From the NCBI GenBank assembly GCA_025201375.1, contig JAIWZP010000002.1:1116001-1180000 (forward strand): 64,000 nucleotides of DNA, given 5' to 3'. The stretch is from Gongronella butleri (Eukaryota; Mucoromycota; Mucoromycetes; Mucorales; Cunninghamellaceae). The translations under genes and the position numbers were made by a program. The notes under the pieces were generated by a model. It made no database searches. It worked only from the letters and a program-made list of their open reading frames with translations, and was not told the DNA's origin. Shown here piece after piece: positions 10,142-23,105 of this stretch. Within the stretch, counting starts at the first letter, position 1; the number at the start of each line of letters is the position of its first letter.

Positions 10142-11949
10142 TCATCGCTTTTCGACGGTGACCTTCATGCCATGCTTCATGGGCAGGGTCAGGGACACGT
10201 CGTAGGTGATGTTTTGGCCAGGGACAAGGGTAAACTTGTAATCGCGGACGAGGCTGATCAGCGCGACCAAGCCCTCCAAGGTGGCCAAGTTTTGGCCCAA
10301 GCACACGCGGGGTCCAGCATTGAACGCGGGCCACTTGCCTGCGTTTTCGCGGCGCAATTCGCCGTCCTCGGTTAGCCAGCGCTCGGGGCGGAATTGCTTG
10401 GCGTCGGCGCCCCAGATGGCCTCGACACGGCCCTGGGCGTACGGGCACCAGATCACATAGTCGCCCTTGCGGATGGGCGTGCCATCGGGCCACACGTCGT
10501 CCTTGAGCGCGAACTTTTGGTTCAGGGGGACCGACGGGTACAGGCGCAGCACCTCGTAAAACACGGCGTGTGTGTACTTCATCTCCTTGATCGACTCGTA
10601 CAGGCGCGCCGAATCTTCCAAGAGCTCGTCCGTGATATAATCGTTGATCTCGGCCAACAGCTTTTCCTCGACACGAGGATTCTCCATCAGCAGCTTGAAA
10701 GCCCAGCTCAAAGCTTGCGCCGTCTAATGGGGAAAAAAAAAAGGGAAAAAAACGAAAATGAGCAAATCCCATTTCAAAAAAAAAATCGAATGGGAGCTTT
10801 ACCGTGTCGCGTCCGGCAATGACAAAGTTGAGGACAATGTCACGCAGCTCGTCATTGTTCAATGGCTCGCCCTGGGCATTGCTTGCCTCCATGAAGCGAG
10901 AAAGGAGATCCTTGTGCACCTCGCCTTGCGCAAGCTCGCCACGGCGCTTCTCGGTGACGCCACGCGCAAAGCCATCGACCACCTTGAGATGGTACTTCAT
11001 GTCCTTTGTCCACGGGTTGACAATCTTGGTCAGGCGCTCAGTCACGGGCCAGATCGGGTTGATGAACCTCTGGAAAGTGGCACGCTGCGCGGAATCGAAC
11101 GATTCGGCAAAAGGCACCTTGCCCTCGGTCTGCATCGAGTTGAGATTCACGCCAAACCCGAGCAAAATGAACGAATCCAGCGTAAACTTGAACATGAGAT
11201 CGTGAAAGTCCACCGCCGTGTGGTTGCCAACCGCAGGATCCAACACATGCGACTTCATCACGCGCATCTCGTCCAAAAACACGTCGGTGAATTGGTCGCG
11301 GAAGTTTTTCACGTTGAAAATGATGGATGCTAACAAAAGGAAACACGCGTCAAAATCATGCCAGGGACGAAAAAGGGGGGGGCGGCACATACCTGTTTTG
11401 CGCTGGAAACGCCATTCCTCGCCATTCGCATTGAAAATGCCATTGCCAAACAGGTCATTCATGGACCCGTGGAACTCGGGACCCTTGATATATTGCTCAA
11501 AGTTGTCTGGGGAAATGAAAAAAAAAAAAAAGAGGATCAGCCCTTGTGCAACATGAAATGCCCGTGCTTGATCTCCTTACTTTTCAGGATGTGCTCGACA
11601 TTTTGGGGATCCAAAGTCAGAATTTGGCGCGGCACGCCGAGCACCGAGAACGTGCTGCACAAAAAAAAAATGTGAGTCCCTCGAAATTCCTTCCCATTTT
11701 CGCTATAGCAACTTACAGCGTCAAGGATTGGTATCGGTGGTATGCTTCCAAGAACAAATCGTGGATTTGGTCCTTGTATTGCAAGAGCATGGGCAAATTG
11801 CCCACCAACGGAAGGCCAGGCTGGTAGGGAATGCCCTTGCGATTCTCGTCAAAGATAGCGCGATCATTGTAATAAGCGGCCAGGCCAGCGATGGTGGCCA
11901 GCGCGGCTTTACCGACAGTACCAGCTGTAAGGAAAGAAGTGCTAGACAT
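10142..11949 (-). CDS. Cytochrome P450 monooxygenase (fungal microsomal type)
   Basis: Exons 11949-11717, 11654-11581, 11506-11393, 11329-10803 and 10723-10142 join to 509 residues, a normal P450 length. Visible hallmarks are the I-helix AGRDTT (about 312-317, split by the last intron), the K-helix ExxR in YEVLRLYP (about 373-376), the FRPERW region and the heme-binding loop FNAGPRVCLGQNLA with the axial Cys at about 457. The N terminus has a hydrophobic anchor followed by the proline-rich GIPYQPGLPLVGNLP, so it should sit on the endoplasmic reticulum and take electrons from a P450 reductase. The AGRDTTAQALSW and FNAGPRxCLGQ signatures resemble fatty-acid or alkane hydroxylases of the CYP52/CYP86 clan; substrate is inference. 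All five exons use GT..AG introns. Confidence 0.92.
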
Positions 11950-13574
11950 GATTGTGTGTGTGGAGAAAAATCGAGGAATTAAAAAAAAAAATGAAAAAGA
12001 TGAAGCAACGTGAAAAATAAAAAAAAAGTTTAGCTTTTAAAAGGGGCCATCGGCGCAGGCAACGTCAGATCCAAGCGACAAAAAAAAAAAAAAAAAAAAA
12101 AAAAATTGGGGTAAGACGGGGCCAATTCGTCTTCACATGACACAGAAACTCACTTTTTTTGACACTTTTTTATTTTCCACGCCATTATCGCCCTTATTCG
12201 AGCTCCTTTTTTCCCTCCCCCATCATGCTTTTTCGCACTCACAGAGGTCGTCCATGGGCACCAGACCCTCCAGCATCAAAGAGTCATCTGCCAACTCCCA
12301 TGCATCACTTGTCTTTTTTAAAATTAAATGGGGAATGGGCTCAAATGATAATGATCCAGTTCAAGCACCGACGATTTTCTGGGCGTCGTACAACATGATT
12401 TGATCTGCTGGAAAAAAAGGAGATCATTGTCAAAAAGGCGCCAATCGAAATAAAATAGCGGAAGATGGCTCTCTTGCCCCATTCAACCTTGTGAAAAAAA
12501 AATATGCGGAGAGCCATGCACAATGCCAACGGACCATTGTCAACAAAACGGCACTTTTTTTTTTTTTTTTACATAGCTCGTGCACGGATGCCATAGCAAG
12601 GTTTGGTCACAATAAAAAAAAAAAACATGAAAAAACCAGGCTGTCAACCCAAATTGAGCAAAAGGCGACAAGCAACACGTCCGCTTCACACGCCCATGGA
12701 TCGTGCGTGCGCTGGTGAAAAGTCAAATCTCGTTTTGGGCTGCCAATGCATGATAAAAAGGCGACACGTCGGCATTTTACCCCAGGCTTTTTTTGCCCCT
12801 CCCTTGCCACGCGCCCAAACTAAAGCCCATTGACACGTGGACATGTGCTACAAAAGCAACGCCATCCTTGCGCCTAAACCCATAAGCGACCACGGCCTGC
12901 CTGCCATATCGGCCACATCGCGCTGACGTCAAGAGAACAACCGTGATCGCCCTTGCCACACCAAAATCCACGAAATAGGCAACACAATGGCTGCTTGGCA
13001 ACGTGTTCCGTGCACGTTGCCGGGTCGAGCAAGTCAACCAGCATCGCTGTTGTTCCCGCCGTCAACGGCACATAGATCGCTATTAATAGACATATGCCAA
13101 TCATGTCAATGCAGTCGAGCTCTTTTTATTCTTGAAAAATCTGGAACCCTGGAGCAATTCACAAGCTAAAAATCATGACACCACGCGCAATCGAATGCTG
13201 CGACTGAGCCCTCCCACTTGGAGCGCTAAAAGACAGGGCCACAATAAAACACTTTTGCGAGGACAATGTCCCCCGATCCGTGCCTTCATTGAAAGCTGTT
13301 GTTCCGGCCCGGACAGCTCCCTGATGCTCAACAAAAAAAAAAAAAAAAAAAGATCGCCAGCCGCATTTATACAATTTGGCTCCAATCTCCCATTTTCTTG
13401 ATTTCCCACCATTTTTGCCCAAACATCAAAGACTGCCCCATCTTTAAAAGGTTCATCCGTCACCCCTCGTTACCCGTAAATCAACTGTAAATCAGTTGGA
13501 AAATAAAAACAAATCCTGGGCCAAAAAAAAAACAAAAAAAAGGGCAAATTGATTGTAAAACTTGCAAAAAATGA
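11950..13574. other. Intergenic region, no gene seen
   Basis: P450 promoter side followed by about 1.5 kb with no supported gene. There is an A run at 12081-12105 and others near 12553 and 13332. Open frames are short and lack recognisable domains. Confidence 0.5.
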
Positions 13575-13646
13575 AGGTCTCACCGAGAGTCGAACTCGGG
13601 CTGCCAGATTCAAAGTCTGGAATCATAACCGTTAGATCATGAAACC
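13575..13646 (-). tRNA. tRNA-Gln(UUG)
   Basis: The minus strand folds as a cloverleaf. The acceptor stem is GGTTTCA with TGAGACC, the anticodon stem CCAGA/TCTGG encloses the loop CTTTGAA (anticodon TTG), and the T-arm contains GTTCGAC. There is no intron. It stands alone, marking the border between the first core gene block and the repeat-rich region. Confidence 0.92.
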
Positions 13647-14989
13647 CTTCATATGTCCGTCAAAAGGGTAAAACATTAAGGTCTAATTTGAAAAAAAAAT
13701 TATTTTAAAAAACTAATGATTTTTGGCTATTTTCAACTTTTTTTGCATTTGCGGTGTGCACAAACACTAACAAGTACCAAAGAGAGATGAAAAAATAGCG
13801 GTGTGTTAAAAGCAAAGCGATTGCATTGGGCTGATTATTGGGTTTCGGCAATTCAAGGTGCAATAAAGTTCCCGCTGGTGACTGGGCCAATCACAATTTC
13901 CTCTTTTGGAGCACTCAATCTATTCAGCCGTGAGCACTACAAAAGAACTGACGCGTCGACAATATGCAAGTATGCGAATCAACATGCCATTAAGTAAAAT
14001 TGGCACTTTTTAGGCCGAGAATCGCGCTTCACAGGAACAGTGGTATGTCACAGGAGCGTACAGATGCGCGTGGCGCGCCACATGACGACGCCTTGTGGAG
14101 TTGTTGCAAGTCTGGGCAAAAATTAGCAGCCACTTTGCGTCACAAGCCGTCCACTGGACCAAGTCGCACTCAATTTACAACCCATTTTCTGAGGAAAAAA
14201 AAAAAAAAAAAAGCGCGTCACCCTCGTCTTTACGGCATTTCAATGCTCACTTGAGAGGATTACCACAGCGCTGTATGGTGATGATGTGTTGGCCGTGTGC
14301 CTGAACCAGTGTTGAACTTTCGATTAAGCCAGCGCATCTTCCTCTAGACCCATGTACATCCAAGCACGAGCTGTCAACACGTGATGGCATGAATTTAACT
14401 CAGGTCACAGATTACAGCATCGGAATAGTGGCATCATGAATCTGTGGAATCTTATGTCTTCGTGGGTAGCTCGCCAAGATGTCGGAATTTTCTTCAAAAA
14501 ACAAGCGGCCTGTTTCTCTTGTATTTGCGGGTTCGTTTGACGCCCACATCATGGATTGTCCCCAAAGAAGGTCTTTGTTTATAGTCGTAATTTTCTGTTT
14601 ATACAGTAGTATCACTTTTTAGTGTCATTCTCACTTCCTATCAGCTTGCTCAAACTTTGTCAAAAGCATGAGCTTGTTTTGTGTTTGATTTTTTACCTTG
14701 ATTTATTGCTACATGATTCCTGGAAAAGACACCATCAACTATAGCGATATGATAACTCATGAATCATGATGACCAAGTACAGTATCAACAATTTTGCGCT
14801 CCCTGTACGGGCTAACGTGCACGAAACCACGAATATCGTTAAATTGACTGCGTTTTAAAAGGTCAGTAGTGGATACTGTAGAATCTGATGCATTATTTCA
14901 AGCACTCTAAAGAAGCACTAAAAAAGCCAGCCGCTGCATTACAGTATCGCGTTACTTTACACACTTACATTTACAGTAGCAAAAAAACG
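13647..14989. other. Intergenic region, no gene seen
   Basis: AT-rich DNA with no supported gene. From about 14770 the heptamer TACTGTA or its complement TACAGTA becomes frequent, several copies within 250 bases. This marks entry into the accessory compartment. Confidence 0.45.
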
Positions 14990-17900
14990 CATACTGTAGA
15001 ACACGTTTGCTATTGAAACCTGTTTTGCGAAATTTGCCGGCCTGCTGTGCCTCCAGAAATTTTTTTACAGCCTACTTGTCCGCTAATAATGAAAAATGCG
15101 TCCCGGCATAAAGCCATACTATAAACTACGGCCCAACGCCCAACAAGACGGACTCGCCCGATTTTTTTTTGGACTCGAAAATGCCAAAAATCTCCTATTT
15201 GTACTATTTTGAATTCATTTTGCCTTCAGCATGGTCGACCCCACTCAAAAATAGCCGCGTCGCATTCAGCGCAAAATTTGCAACAAAAAAGCTTAAAACC
15301 TCAAAGCGCTACGAGCTACGACCACTTTTGAAAAATTCAGGGGTCACACATTTCAATCTCAGAAATGCCAAATTTGTATTTTTCGAACTCCGGATGATCA
15401 ATGCATCCCAAACAGGTAACTCCGGTGATTTGCTATTGGCTGACAAAATGACAGGTCGCGCCAACGTAAGAAAAAAGCCCAAAGAGTGACGCATGAACGG
15501 CGATCGACTGAGCAAAAGTGCTTACTTTGGTCAAGATTTTTTTGCAAAAATTTAAGGTTTGACCATTCCAAATTAAGGTGCGTGGATGATTGCATCGATT
15601 TTTTATTTTTTTTTGTACTGTATTTTTTTATTTTTTTATTTTGCACATTTTTTGCGCAGAGTGGGCTGCAGGCTGCAACCTGGTGAAATGACAGATGCAA
15701 AAAGTTCAACCCAAGCTACCGTAGATCGCTGCAAGTCATCCCATCAGATACTTTGCCCCCCTGTTTATTATCAAAACTGCAATAAAAATTGGGGGGGGGG
15801 TCGTCTAGACCGCTGTCAAACAAATCGCGATCAAAGATTTTGATGAAAAAGTATATTTTCTCTGCGAGTTTTAGCCATCCATCGTTGAAACTGGTCTCGT
15901 TCGATAGGGATTCAACAGGTGCTTTCGACATGTTACAAGCGCCGTTGGTTGTTTTTCCAGTTGTCGAGAAAATTGAGCTTGAAAATTAATCCAATGTTTG
16001 ATCATCGACTTTTGCAAGCATTCAAAACTTGTCCATCGGGCGCGCAAACAATCTGGAAATGTCACCCGCGTGCGTCACTTTCGATCCGTGCCATTTTCAC
16101 GACGATTCACTAAATATTTTGAGACCCCGTTGTGGATACCGGAAAGTGAAAATATCAAGATTTTGGAATCATCTGCAGTCTGCACAACAGCTCGATTGAC
16201 TTTTGGTTCAAACGTCTTTTCAAAAAGAGACGCGTCGATTTATTAACCGAATGTCAAGTTATTGGACGACCCAATCATGATGATTTGTGGCGTTTAATTC
16301 TGCATTTGTAAAAATGACGTGATTTTGAATTCATCTACACAAGGAACAACCAGTCAATCTCTGGTTTTCAACGTCTTGTTGAACAAGGGCGTGGCAAAAT
16401 AATTCAGAAAGCAAGGCCGGGAGGCAACTGAATCATGGGCTGTGCTGGTCATTATTGAATTTGTGACAATTCTTGAAAACGGTGCATGCCTCGAAAACGG
16501 CCTGATCAATCTCTGGTTTTTAAATTTTTCCTTCAAAGAGAGACGTTGAAATAGCCAAGTGGCAAAGTTTGGCGATGATTGAATCATGATTTTACCGCGA
16601 AATGATTTTACGAAAACGCGCTACAGCCATATTTTCAGCAATGTCGTGCTCTCGGACAAACTGCATGATCGACCTTTGGTTTTCTATTTTTTTCTAAAAA
16701 GAGAGGGGCAACATCCACTACATGTAAAAGTTTCGTGGCGCTGCTGCGATGAGTCCTTGGTGAGGTATTTTTTTTTTCATATTTAGAAAAAAAACAAGGT
16801 GGGTCAGGTCAAAATGCATCTGGAGGGTCTCCTGCTTTGAGAGGTGCAAGCCCAGACAAAGATCTCAAATCCGTTTGGCAACCTACACGCTGGTGACCTG
16901 AGAGTCATGTCAATAGACGCATTGACTCCCTCTTTATAAGCAAATCTGCAATAAAAAACGGGGGTCGATCAAGCAGTTTCCGAGGAAAAAGGGATCAAAA
17001 CTTAATTTTAGAAAATGGGTTTTTGAATCAGTTTTGGTCGTACGCTGATGAAACTGGGTTCATCCGACAGAGAATCGAATTCTGCATTTATGGTCATAGC
17101 AGCACGTCGTCCTTTGTCTTGTCCATTGCTGAGAAAAATGAAGCTGAAATGTTTGATTGGGCATTGCAAGTGTACAAATATCGCGCATCGGCGTTGCCCG
17201 GCAGGGATAAATTGACACGCTTGGGTGTCTCTTGCTACTTGTAAAAGTTTAGCGTAATTGAATAGCAACGTGGCGCACCAGAGACAAAATTGTGTATTTA
17301 TGAGGAAATGTCGATTTTCTCGTCAACGGGCATGTCAACTCCCGGTTTTTACTTTTTTTGAAAAGAGACACGCCAAAATGCCTACGTGGCAAAGTTTCGT
17401 GCAACTGAGAGCACTAGATGGTGCTCCATGTCGAATTGGAAAAAGCATGATTTTCCACCGATTTTCCAAGGGGTACAGTTAAACCAGTAAAAATTAGGTC
17501 CTCATATCGCCGCGACATTCAACACATGGTAGAATGCATCCATTTACCGATGAGAATGCTATAAAACGCAGGGCTCCATGGACTGGGTTTTGAGTAAAAT
17601 TGCAATTTGCTTTGTATTTTCGCCACAAGGCTATCTCGACGAAAACTGGCCGCAGATTTTTGAAATATAGCCCACAAGAAAGAGCGTAATCTGCTGTGTA
17701 CGTGACGATCAATGATCACTTCAAAAAGCGAGTTCCATACAGAATCGATGTGAACAGTTTGCTTGCGGGGCAACTTGGACGCGTGACAAACCGCGTCAGG
17801 CTTTGATTTACGCGCGCCTGTTTCAAGCCAAATCCATGCACCAGGAACCTCTCTTGCTAATGGATGCATCGGCGCGGTACCAAGGACGCGTCTTCGCGTG

Positions 17901-18290
17901 CCATGCGTCTGCAAAGTTTAATCTAAAATCGCGAATTGCTAGCCAACCAGCAGGTCAGCCTCACTTCTTTTTGGTATGTTTCGTGGTTTCTCCCTGCGCT
18001 GCCTCTTATGTGCAAGTTTGACGGAATTCTGGAGCCCTAATTTTTCGACTTTTTTTTGATTTTGGGGCTCTGAGACGGCCATTTTTGGTTTGCGCTTGGT
18101 GCGCCTCCAGCGCGCTGCAAGTCATCCCATTAGGTGCTCTGCCCCCCTGTTTGTTAGTAAATTTGGAATAAAAATCACAGGTCGACTTGACCGTTGTCGA
18201 GCAATTGGCCATTAAAGATTTTGCTGAAAAAGTGGATATTTTCTACCAGTTTTGATCATCCATCGTGCAAACAAACATTCCACAAATGAC
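14990..18290. repeat. Dispersed repeat family A, copy 1 (longest, composite)
   Basis: Long diverged repeat without intact ORF. Blocks here recur at 26680-27740, 56730-57507, 58530-58790 (matching 15780-15980 here) and 33830-34440 (matching 17490-18010 here). Shared landmarks include AACTCCGG followed by TTTGCTATTGGC, AAGAGTGACGCATGAACGGC, CAAGTCATCCCAT followed by TTTGCCCCCC, and GACCGTTGTCGAG followed by CATCCATCG. The last landmark block occurs again inside this copy at 18105-18270, so the copy is nested or internally duplicated. No terminal repeats or target-site duplications were established, so the element class is unknown. Confidence 0.6.
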
Positions 18291-19084
18291 GCATGAGCGC
18301 CTCTTCTTTCAACGGTGCAATTTTCAATGAGATCAAAAAAGGATTTGATAGGACAAATGTGTGAGTTTGTGAAATATTGAGAATCTGGATTTCTTCAAAA
18401 GTATTGACAACCTTGACCTCATTTGATTGTTGTAGCGTCACTGTGCCCACTCTATGATCTCGATGACACGCGTCAACAAGCAAGGAGGAGCGCTGAGTGT
18501 GTGCAACTGTTTGTGAAGGCGGCGTTTTTTTTTCTCGCAAGGGGTGACAACTAAAGATTCGCAGTAAAACAAACGCTCCCATGAAGCAATGAAATTTCTG
18601 CGTGCAGCTTGAGCGCCCACAACCCCTTAATAAAAGCACCAGGGTTTTTTTTATCAATCCTTTTCAATTTCAAGGCGGCCGCTTTAAAAGACTCTGGGAG
18701 CTCAGGGACCATTAGGAAAGGAAATGTGCAGGCCATAGCTTGCAAAATGGGTGTGTGCGAATAACAATTTCTCCCCCCCCCCTTTTTTTTTTCTGGCATC
18801 AACTGGGTTTGAGCCGAGTTCCGGCCGAGATTCTGCCTTACCAAGCAGAATTTTTCTCGTGCAAACAACACGACCTAGGTTTGTGTTGACCCCCTAAGAA
18901 TTAGATGCACGTCATTTCCATCGCATTTTACAGTCAATTGACGCCAGGTCATGCCTGTATGCACGTTTTTTTTTTAAAAAAAAAAGATGACAGGGAAAAA
19001 ATACATCGTGTATTAAGTACTTCTTACAAAATAAATATAGAAAAACAAAGAGGGAGATGAATTGAAGGAGGGGGATGATGCATC
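18291..19084. other. Intergenic region, no gene seen
   Basis: No supported gene. The last ~70 bases form the 3' flank of the chitin deacetylase on the minus strand. Weak open frames on the minus strand near 18551-18871 have no recognisable domain. Confidence 0.45.
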
Positions 19085-20632
19085 TTAAGCCAAAACGTAA
19101 GCCAGCGAGGCGGCCATGACGATGATGGCAGAGCTGACGGTGGTGCGGTCAGCGCCGCTGCTGCCCTGGGAGGCGCTCTTGGCGGAGGAGGAGCCAGCAG
19201 GGGAGGCACCGTTGGAGCTGGTGGAGCCAGTGGCGGAGGCCGAGGCGGTGGCATTGCCCGAGATGGTGGCGTTGGCGCTGCCTTCCTTGTACGATTGTTG
19301 ACCGGCGCATTGGCCGACGGTGGTCACCTTGTAAGCTTTCTGTTTAGGAGAAATAAAAGGTGGATGTGAGTCGTCAGTGTAACATGGATGGGCAAAAAAA
19401 AAAAAGGAGGCCACTGCCGGATAGACACAAGGAGGCGCTGCATGGGCGAGTCTTTGGATCCCGATGGCCGTAAAAAAAAAAAAAGGCGGCAAAAGTATTA
19501 CCTGGAGAGTGGGCAAGATGCGGATGGCGGCATCAACGGTCTTTTGGTACAAATCGTGCTCCAAGGAGATACCACCGGTGGTGGCAGAGGTGACCTCACC
19601 AGCCCATTCGGTGGCATTGCCATCAATCCAGTTGACGTTGAAGTTGGCATCCTCACCGGCCATCCAGTCGTTGGTGTCGTGGTTCCAGATGACGGCTAAA
19701 GGAGGAGGGAGAGGGGGGTGAGACGCGTTGAACAAAAAAAAAAAAAGAGTAAAAGAGCTTACGAACAAAGCCAAGGGCCTTGCCAATTTCACGAACGCGA
19801 TCATCAATGTCACCATAGGGCTATCAAAAAAGAGAGGGAGGTGTGAGTGCATAAAATACGAGCATTGCGAGCATGCATGATCTTTTTTTCAGATGCACCC
19901 CTTTTCCCTTTTTTTTTTCTTACAGGGCGGAAGAAGCGAGGAGTGACGCCAGTGACTTCTTTGATGGCCGTGGCGGTCCACATCAATTCAGCGACAATTT
20001 GTTCGTTTGTTTCTGTGGTCAGGTACGAGTGAGACCATGTGTGAATGGCCAATTCGTGGCCGGTCTTGTAGGCGCGCAGGGTCAAATCAGGGAATTGAAC
20101 GACCTGGCCACCAATCATGAAGAGAGTGGCCTTTTGCTGGCTCTGATCCAAGAAATCGTAGAGCTTGGGCGAGAAGCTGGTGGGGCCATCATCATCTAAA
20201 AGACATGTTAATATTGCATCGACGCGACGCGTGATTTGATCCTCTTACAGGTGATGCCCCATTGGCCCTTGGGGCAGGCAACAATATCATCGGGACGCGT
20301 GCAGCCCGTGAAGGTCCAGTCACAGTAAGGGTCGGCAGAACCGGATTGCTGAGGACCTGTAAAAAAAAAAATTGTCAGCACGTCAATTTCCGGCGATTAA
20401 GGTGCATTCTGTGTGCCAATTGGGGGAGCCAGTTTTTACCATTGGCGCCAGCCTTGACGACGGGGATGTTGCTGATGTTGGCGTTCTTGATCAAATCCAT
20501 CCACTCGGGCTTGGGCGTGGGCTTGGAGCCCGTGGAAGGGTAGGTCTCCTTGAAGGTGAAGTTGCCAGTGGGAGCCTGGGCATTAATGGCAAGGATGGTG
20601 GTGGCGGCAATGACAAGAAGACGGGGAAGCAT
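19085..20632 (-). CDS. Chitin deacetylase, polysaccharide deacetylase family, GPI-anchored
   Basis: Six exons (20632-20440, 20356-20249, 20195-19924, 19820-19763, 19695-19502, 19339-19085) join to 359 residues. A signal peptide (MLPRLLVIAATTILAINAQA) is followed by a short cysteine-containing region and the NodB/CE4 domain. Motif 1 is TYDDGP (catalytic and metal-binding Asp about 102 and 103), motif 2 is HTWSH (His about 152 and 156), motif 3 is RFFRPPYGDIDDRVR across an exon junction, and VIWNHDTNDW follows. The C-terminus is a Ser/Ala/Gly-rich stalk ending in a hydrophobic tail (AIIVMAASLAYVLA), typical of a GPI anchor. It should act at the cell surface, converting nascent chitin to chitosan, a major wall polymer of Mucoromycota-type fungi. 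One of the best organism indicators in the window. Confidence 0.92.
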
Positions 20633-22564
20633 GGTGAAAATGAAAAATATCGTGTAAAAAACGAAAAAAAAAGAAAATGCGAGATGGAAAAGAAAAAAAA
20701 AAAGAGAATCTGAAGATTCGAGACGCTGGAATTGGAGGTCTTTTATGCCCTCCTGTCCCCCCCCTCATCCCCTTTAAACCTAAAAAAAAAAAAAAATAGG
20801 CATGCTCTCGTTCTGGCTCTCAAATCCAAAGAAAAACATCCAAATTAGGTTGCCTGAGCAACGGACCATGACAGCAAATCGCCGGATTTGTAAGGAGCAA
20901 GCAGCCCGTTGCCCGCCAGATTTCAAAAATAGGCCCTCGGGCTCCCCCCAAAACGCAGGTTTCGTGTCGTACAAGATGAATTCTTGGAAGACGCGTCGGT
21001 GCTTTTGCAACCAACCCTCACACAGCCAATTGTTTGAAATAAAAAGACACTAAAATGGTCAATCAGCTTGCTGTGTCAGCGCCAAAAACAGAACGTCCCG
21101 CCGGGGCGCGGCGCATTTGGTGGCGACGCGCGCCAAATAGGACACATATGCACCCAACCTATTGTTGCATCAAGAACGGCACTCGCTCACGTATCGCCAG
21201 CATAGAGATGCCCCCCTTGGCACCCCTGACTCTTTTGCCCTGGTGCATCCAATGTTTCCCAATTGCCCTCTCTTTTTTTTCACGTTGACAAACCATGCAA
21301 AAAAAGTAAAAATAAAAAATAACATTGTGTGAAACCACTGTGTATCTTGCCTTGGTTTTACCTGGTAATCACGCCAGTCATATAAATAGATCTCAGCCCC
21401 GCTCAATGTGTTGCTAAGCAAGTCGCCCAGAAAAAAAAAAAAATAGAGAATCAGGTCCACGCCTCCCCCTAGCCACGCCGCCACCCTCTCTTGCTCAATT
21501 GCTTTGCCATCCACAAGGGGGGTGGATCTAAAAACAAAAAAAGGTTTTTGTAAGGAGTCGCCCAAACATGGATCATCCTGGTTTCGCCTAAAAGTCGTTG
21601 TTTGCAAATCTGCCTTTTTTTTTTTTTTCTGGCAAATAGCCATGGCAATGGACGATTGTCCAAAAAAGCAGCATTCTTGTGCTTCTTTTCTGAATATTAA
21701 AAAAATCAAAACAGGGTAATTGAGAATGGGCAAATCATCCAAAAGCAAGAAAAATATGAATATGTGGTTTTTTGCGTCACCATGCTGCCTGCAGCATAAA
21801 ATGAGTGCTACCAAGCCCGCCCGCAAACAAACTGTGTCTTGTGCATTTCCTCCAATTTCTCCGCCTGTTGCCATTGCAGCCGGGGCTGGCAAGATGATCC
21901 CTGCTTTCTGTTTATTTGTCTTGTTTATTTTTAGCCGACCCACGCGACGAGATCATTCGCCACAGCTCACAGGGCACCTGGCGCGGCGTTTTTCATCAAC
22001 GGGCACCAATTGGGCACCACTGGGGCTTTGGGTTCATTTTTTTGCTGATTTTCAAGGCAAAAAGCCTCGTCTGCGCGGCTTTATTTGGTTTGCATTGAAA
22101 GAGGTGCTCAATTGTCGCGCAGTCGGGTTTTGCTATCAGTTGGCCGCGCAAATGCACGTTCAAAACAAGTTTTAATCAGGGGAAAGCCCTGCCAGAGCAC
22201 ACTCTACCCCTCATTTTGCCCCTCGCTTCTCAACAAAACGATGAAATGCTTGTCTATTTATTGTTTGCTTCCAGCCAAATGACCGAAAAAAAAAATGAAA
22301 AGAAAAATGAAAAAGGGCCATTTGTATTGGCCTGTCGTTTTTGAATCAATTCCAAGAAAAAGGCCCAGGTGAGCTGTTGCGGGGGTGACATCATTGAATT
22401 CCAAAGGCCGATTTGATTGGTCAATGCCTCTCACGCCTTGTTCATTGCTGCGAGCGCCAAAAATGCTGGACGGGAGCTCAATCAAAGCTTTTGCACCGCT
22501 TTTTTTTTTTTTTTTCTCCCACACTTTTTTTTTTCTCCTTTGACAGCTATCTCACCTTTTCACT
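20633..22564. other. Intergenic region, with one doubtful ORF
   Basis: About 1.9 kb between divergent genes. One plus-strand open frame (21720-22175, 151 codons) has a hydrophobic stretch (MIPAFCLFVLFIF) and a second overlapping frame from 21940 reads DPRDEIIRHSSQGTWRGVF, so a short spliced gene is possible. I could not find a proper donor site and do not call it. The last 80 bases before 22565 are poly-T and pyrimidine rich, as before other starts in this window. Confidence 0.4.
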
Positions 22565-23074
22565 ATGCCTATCCCTTCCATCAGCAAGCCCTCCTCGACG
22601 CCCGACAGCTGCTTTAACAAGGCGTCCATTAGCACTGACCACCCTGACCACCCGGAAACTCCATCTTCCTTGGCCAGTGACAGTCAAACATCACAACCAA
22701 CCAAGCAACAGCCGCGCTCACTGTTGCGCACAAGACGAAAGGACGATGACGCTACAGATCTCTCCATCAAAAGGATACGCAATGGCCGTTTTGGCGCGCT
22801 GTACGCGGGCTCCACCTTTGTTGGCTCTCAAAAATGCAACGACAAGGAGTATGATGTCGTCGTTGACATCTTGGTAAGATAATGCACAATTTTCGCATCA
22901 ACTTGCCCCCCTGACTCTTTTCATTTCCTCGCAATTCCTTTGAAATAGAACGTAAACACGGAAGAAAGCACCATCAGTGGCTATTTGAACATCAAGGGCT
23001 TGACAGACGCCTTTCCAGAGCTCACAGTAAGATACAATGGAGCCATTGGCACACCTCGTTTCAGCGTCATTCAC

Positions 23075-23105
<31 letters not shown>

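Noticed and set aside
10086..11462. 458-codon minus-strand frame over the P450
   Set aside because: It reads through two introns and shifts out of the P450 frame after 10803; only the spliced model contains ExxR and the heme loop in one frame.
18551..18871. 106-codon minus-strand ORF downstream of repeat A
   Set aside because: Low-complexity Lys/Gly from a C/T run and no family resemblance.
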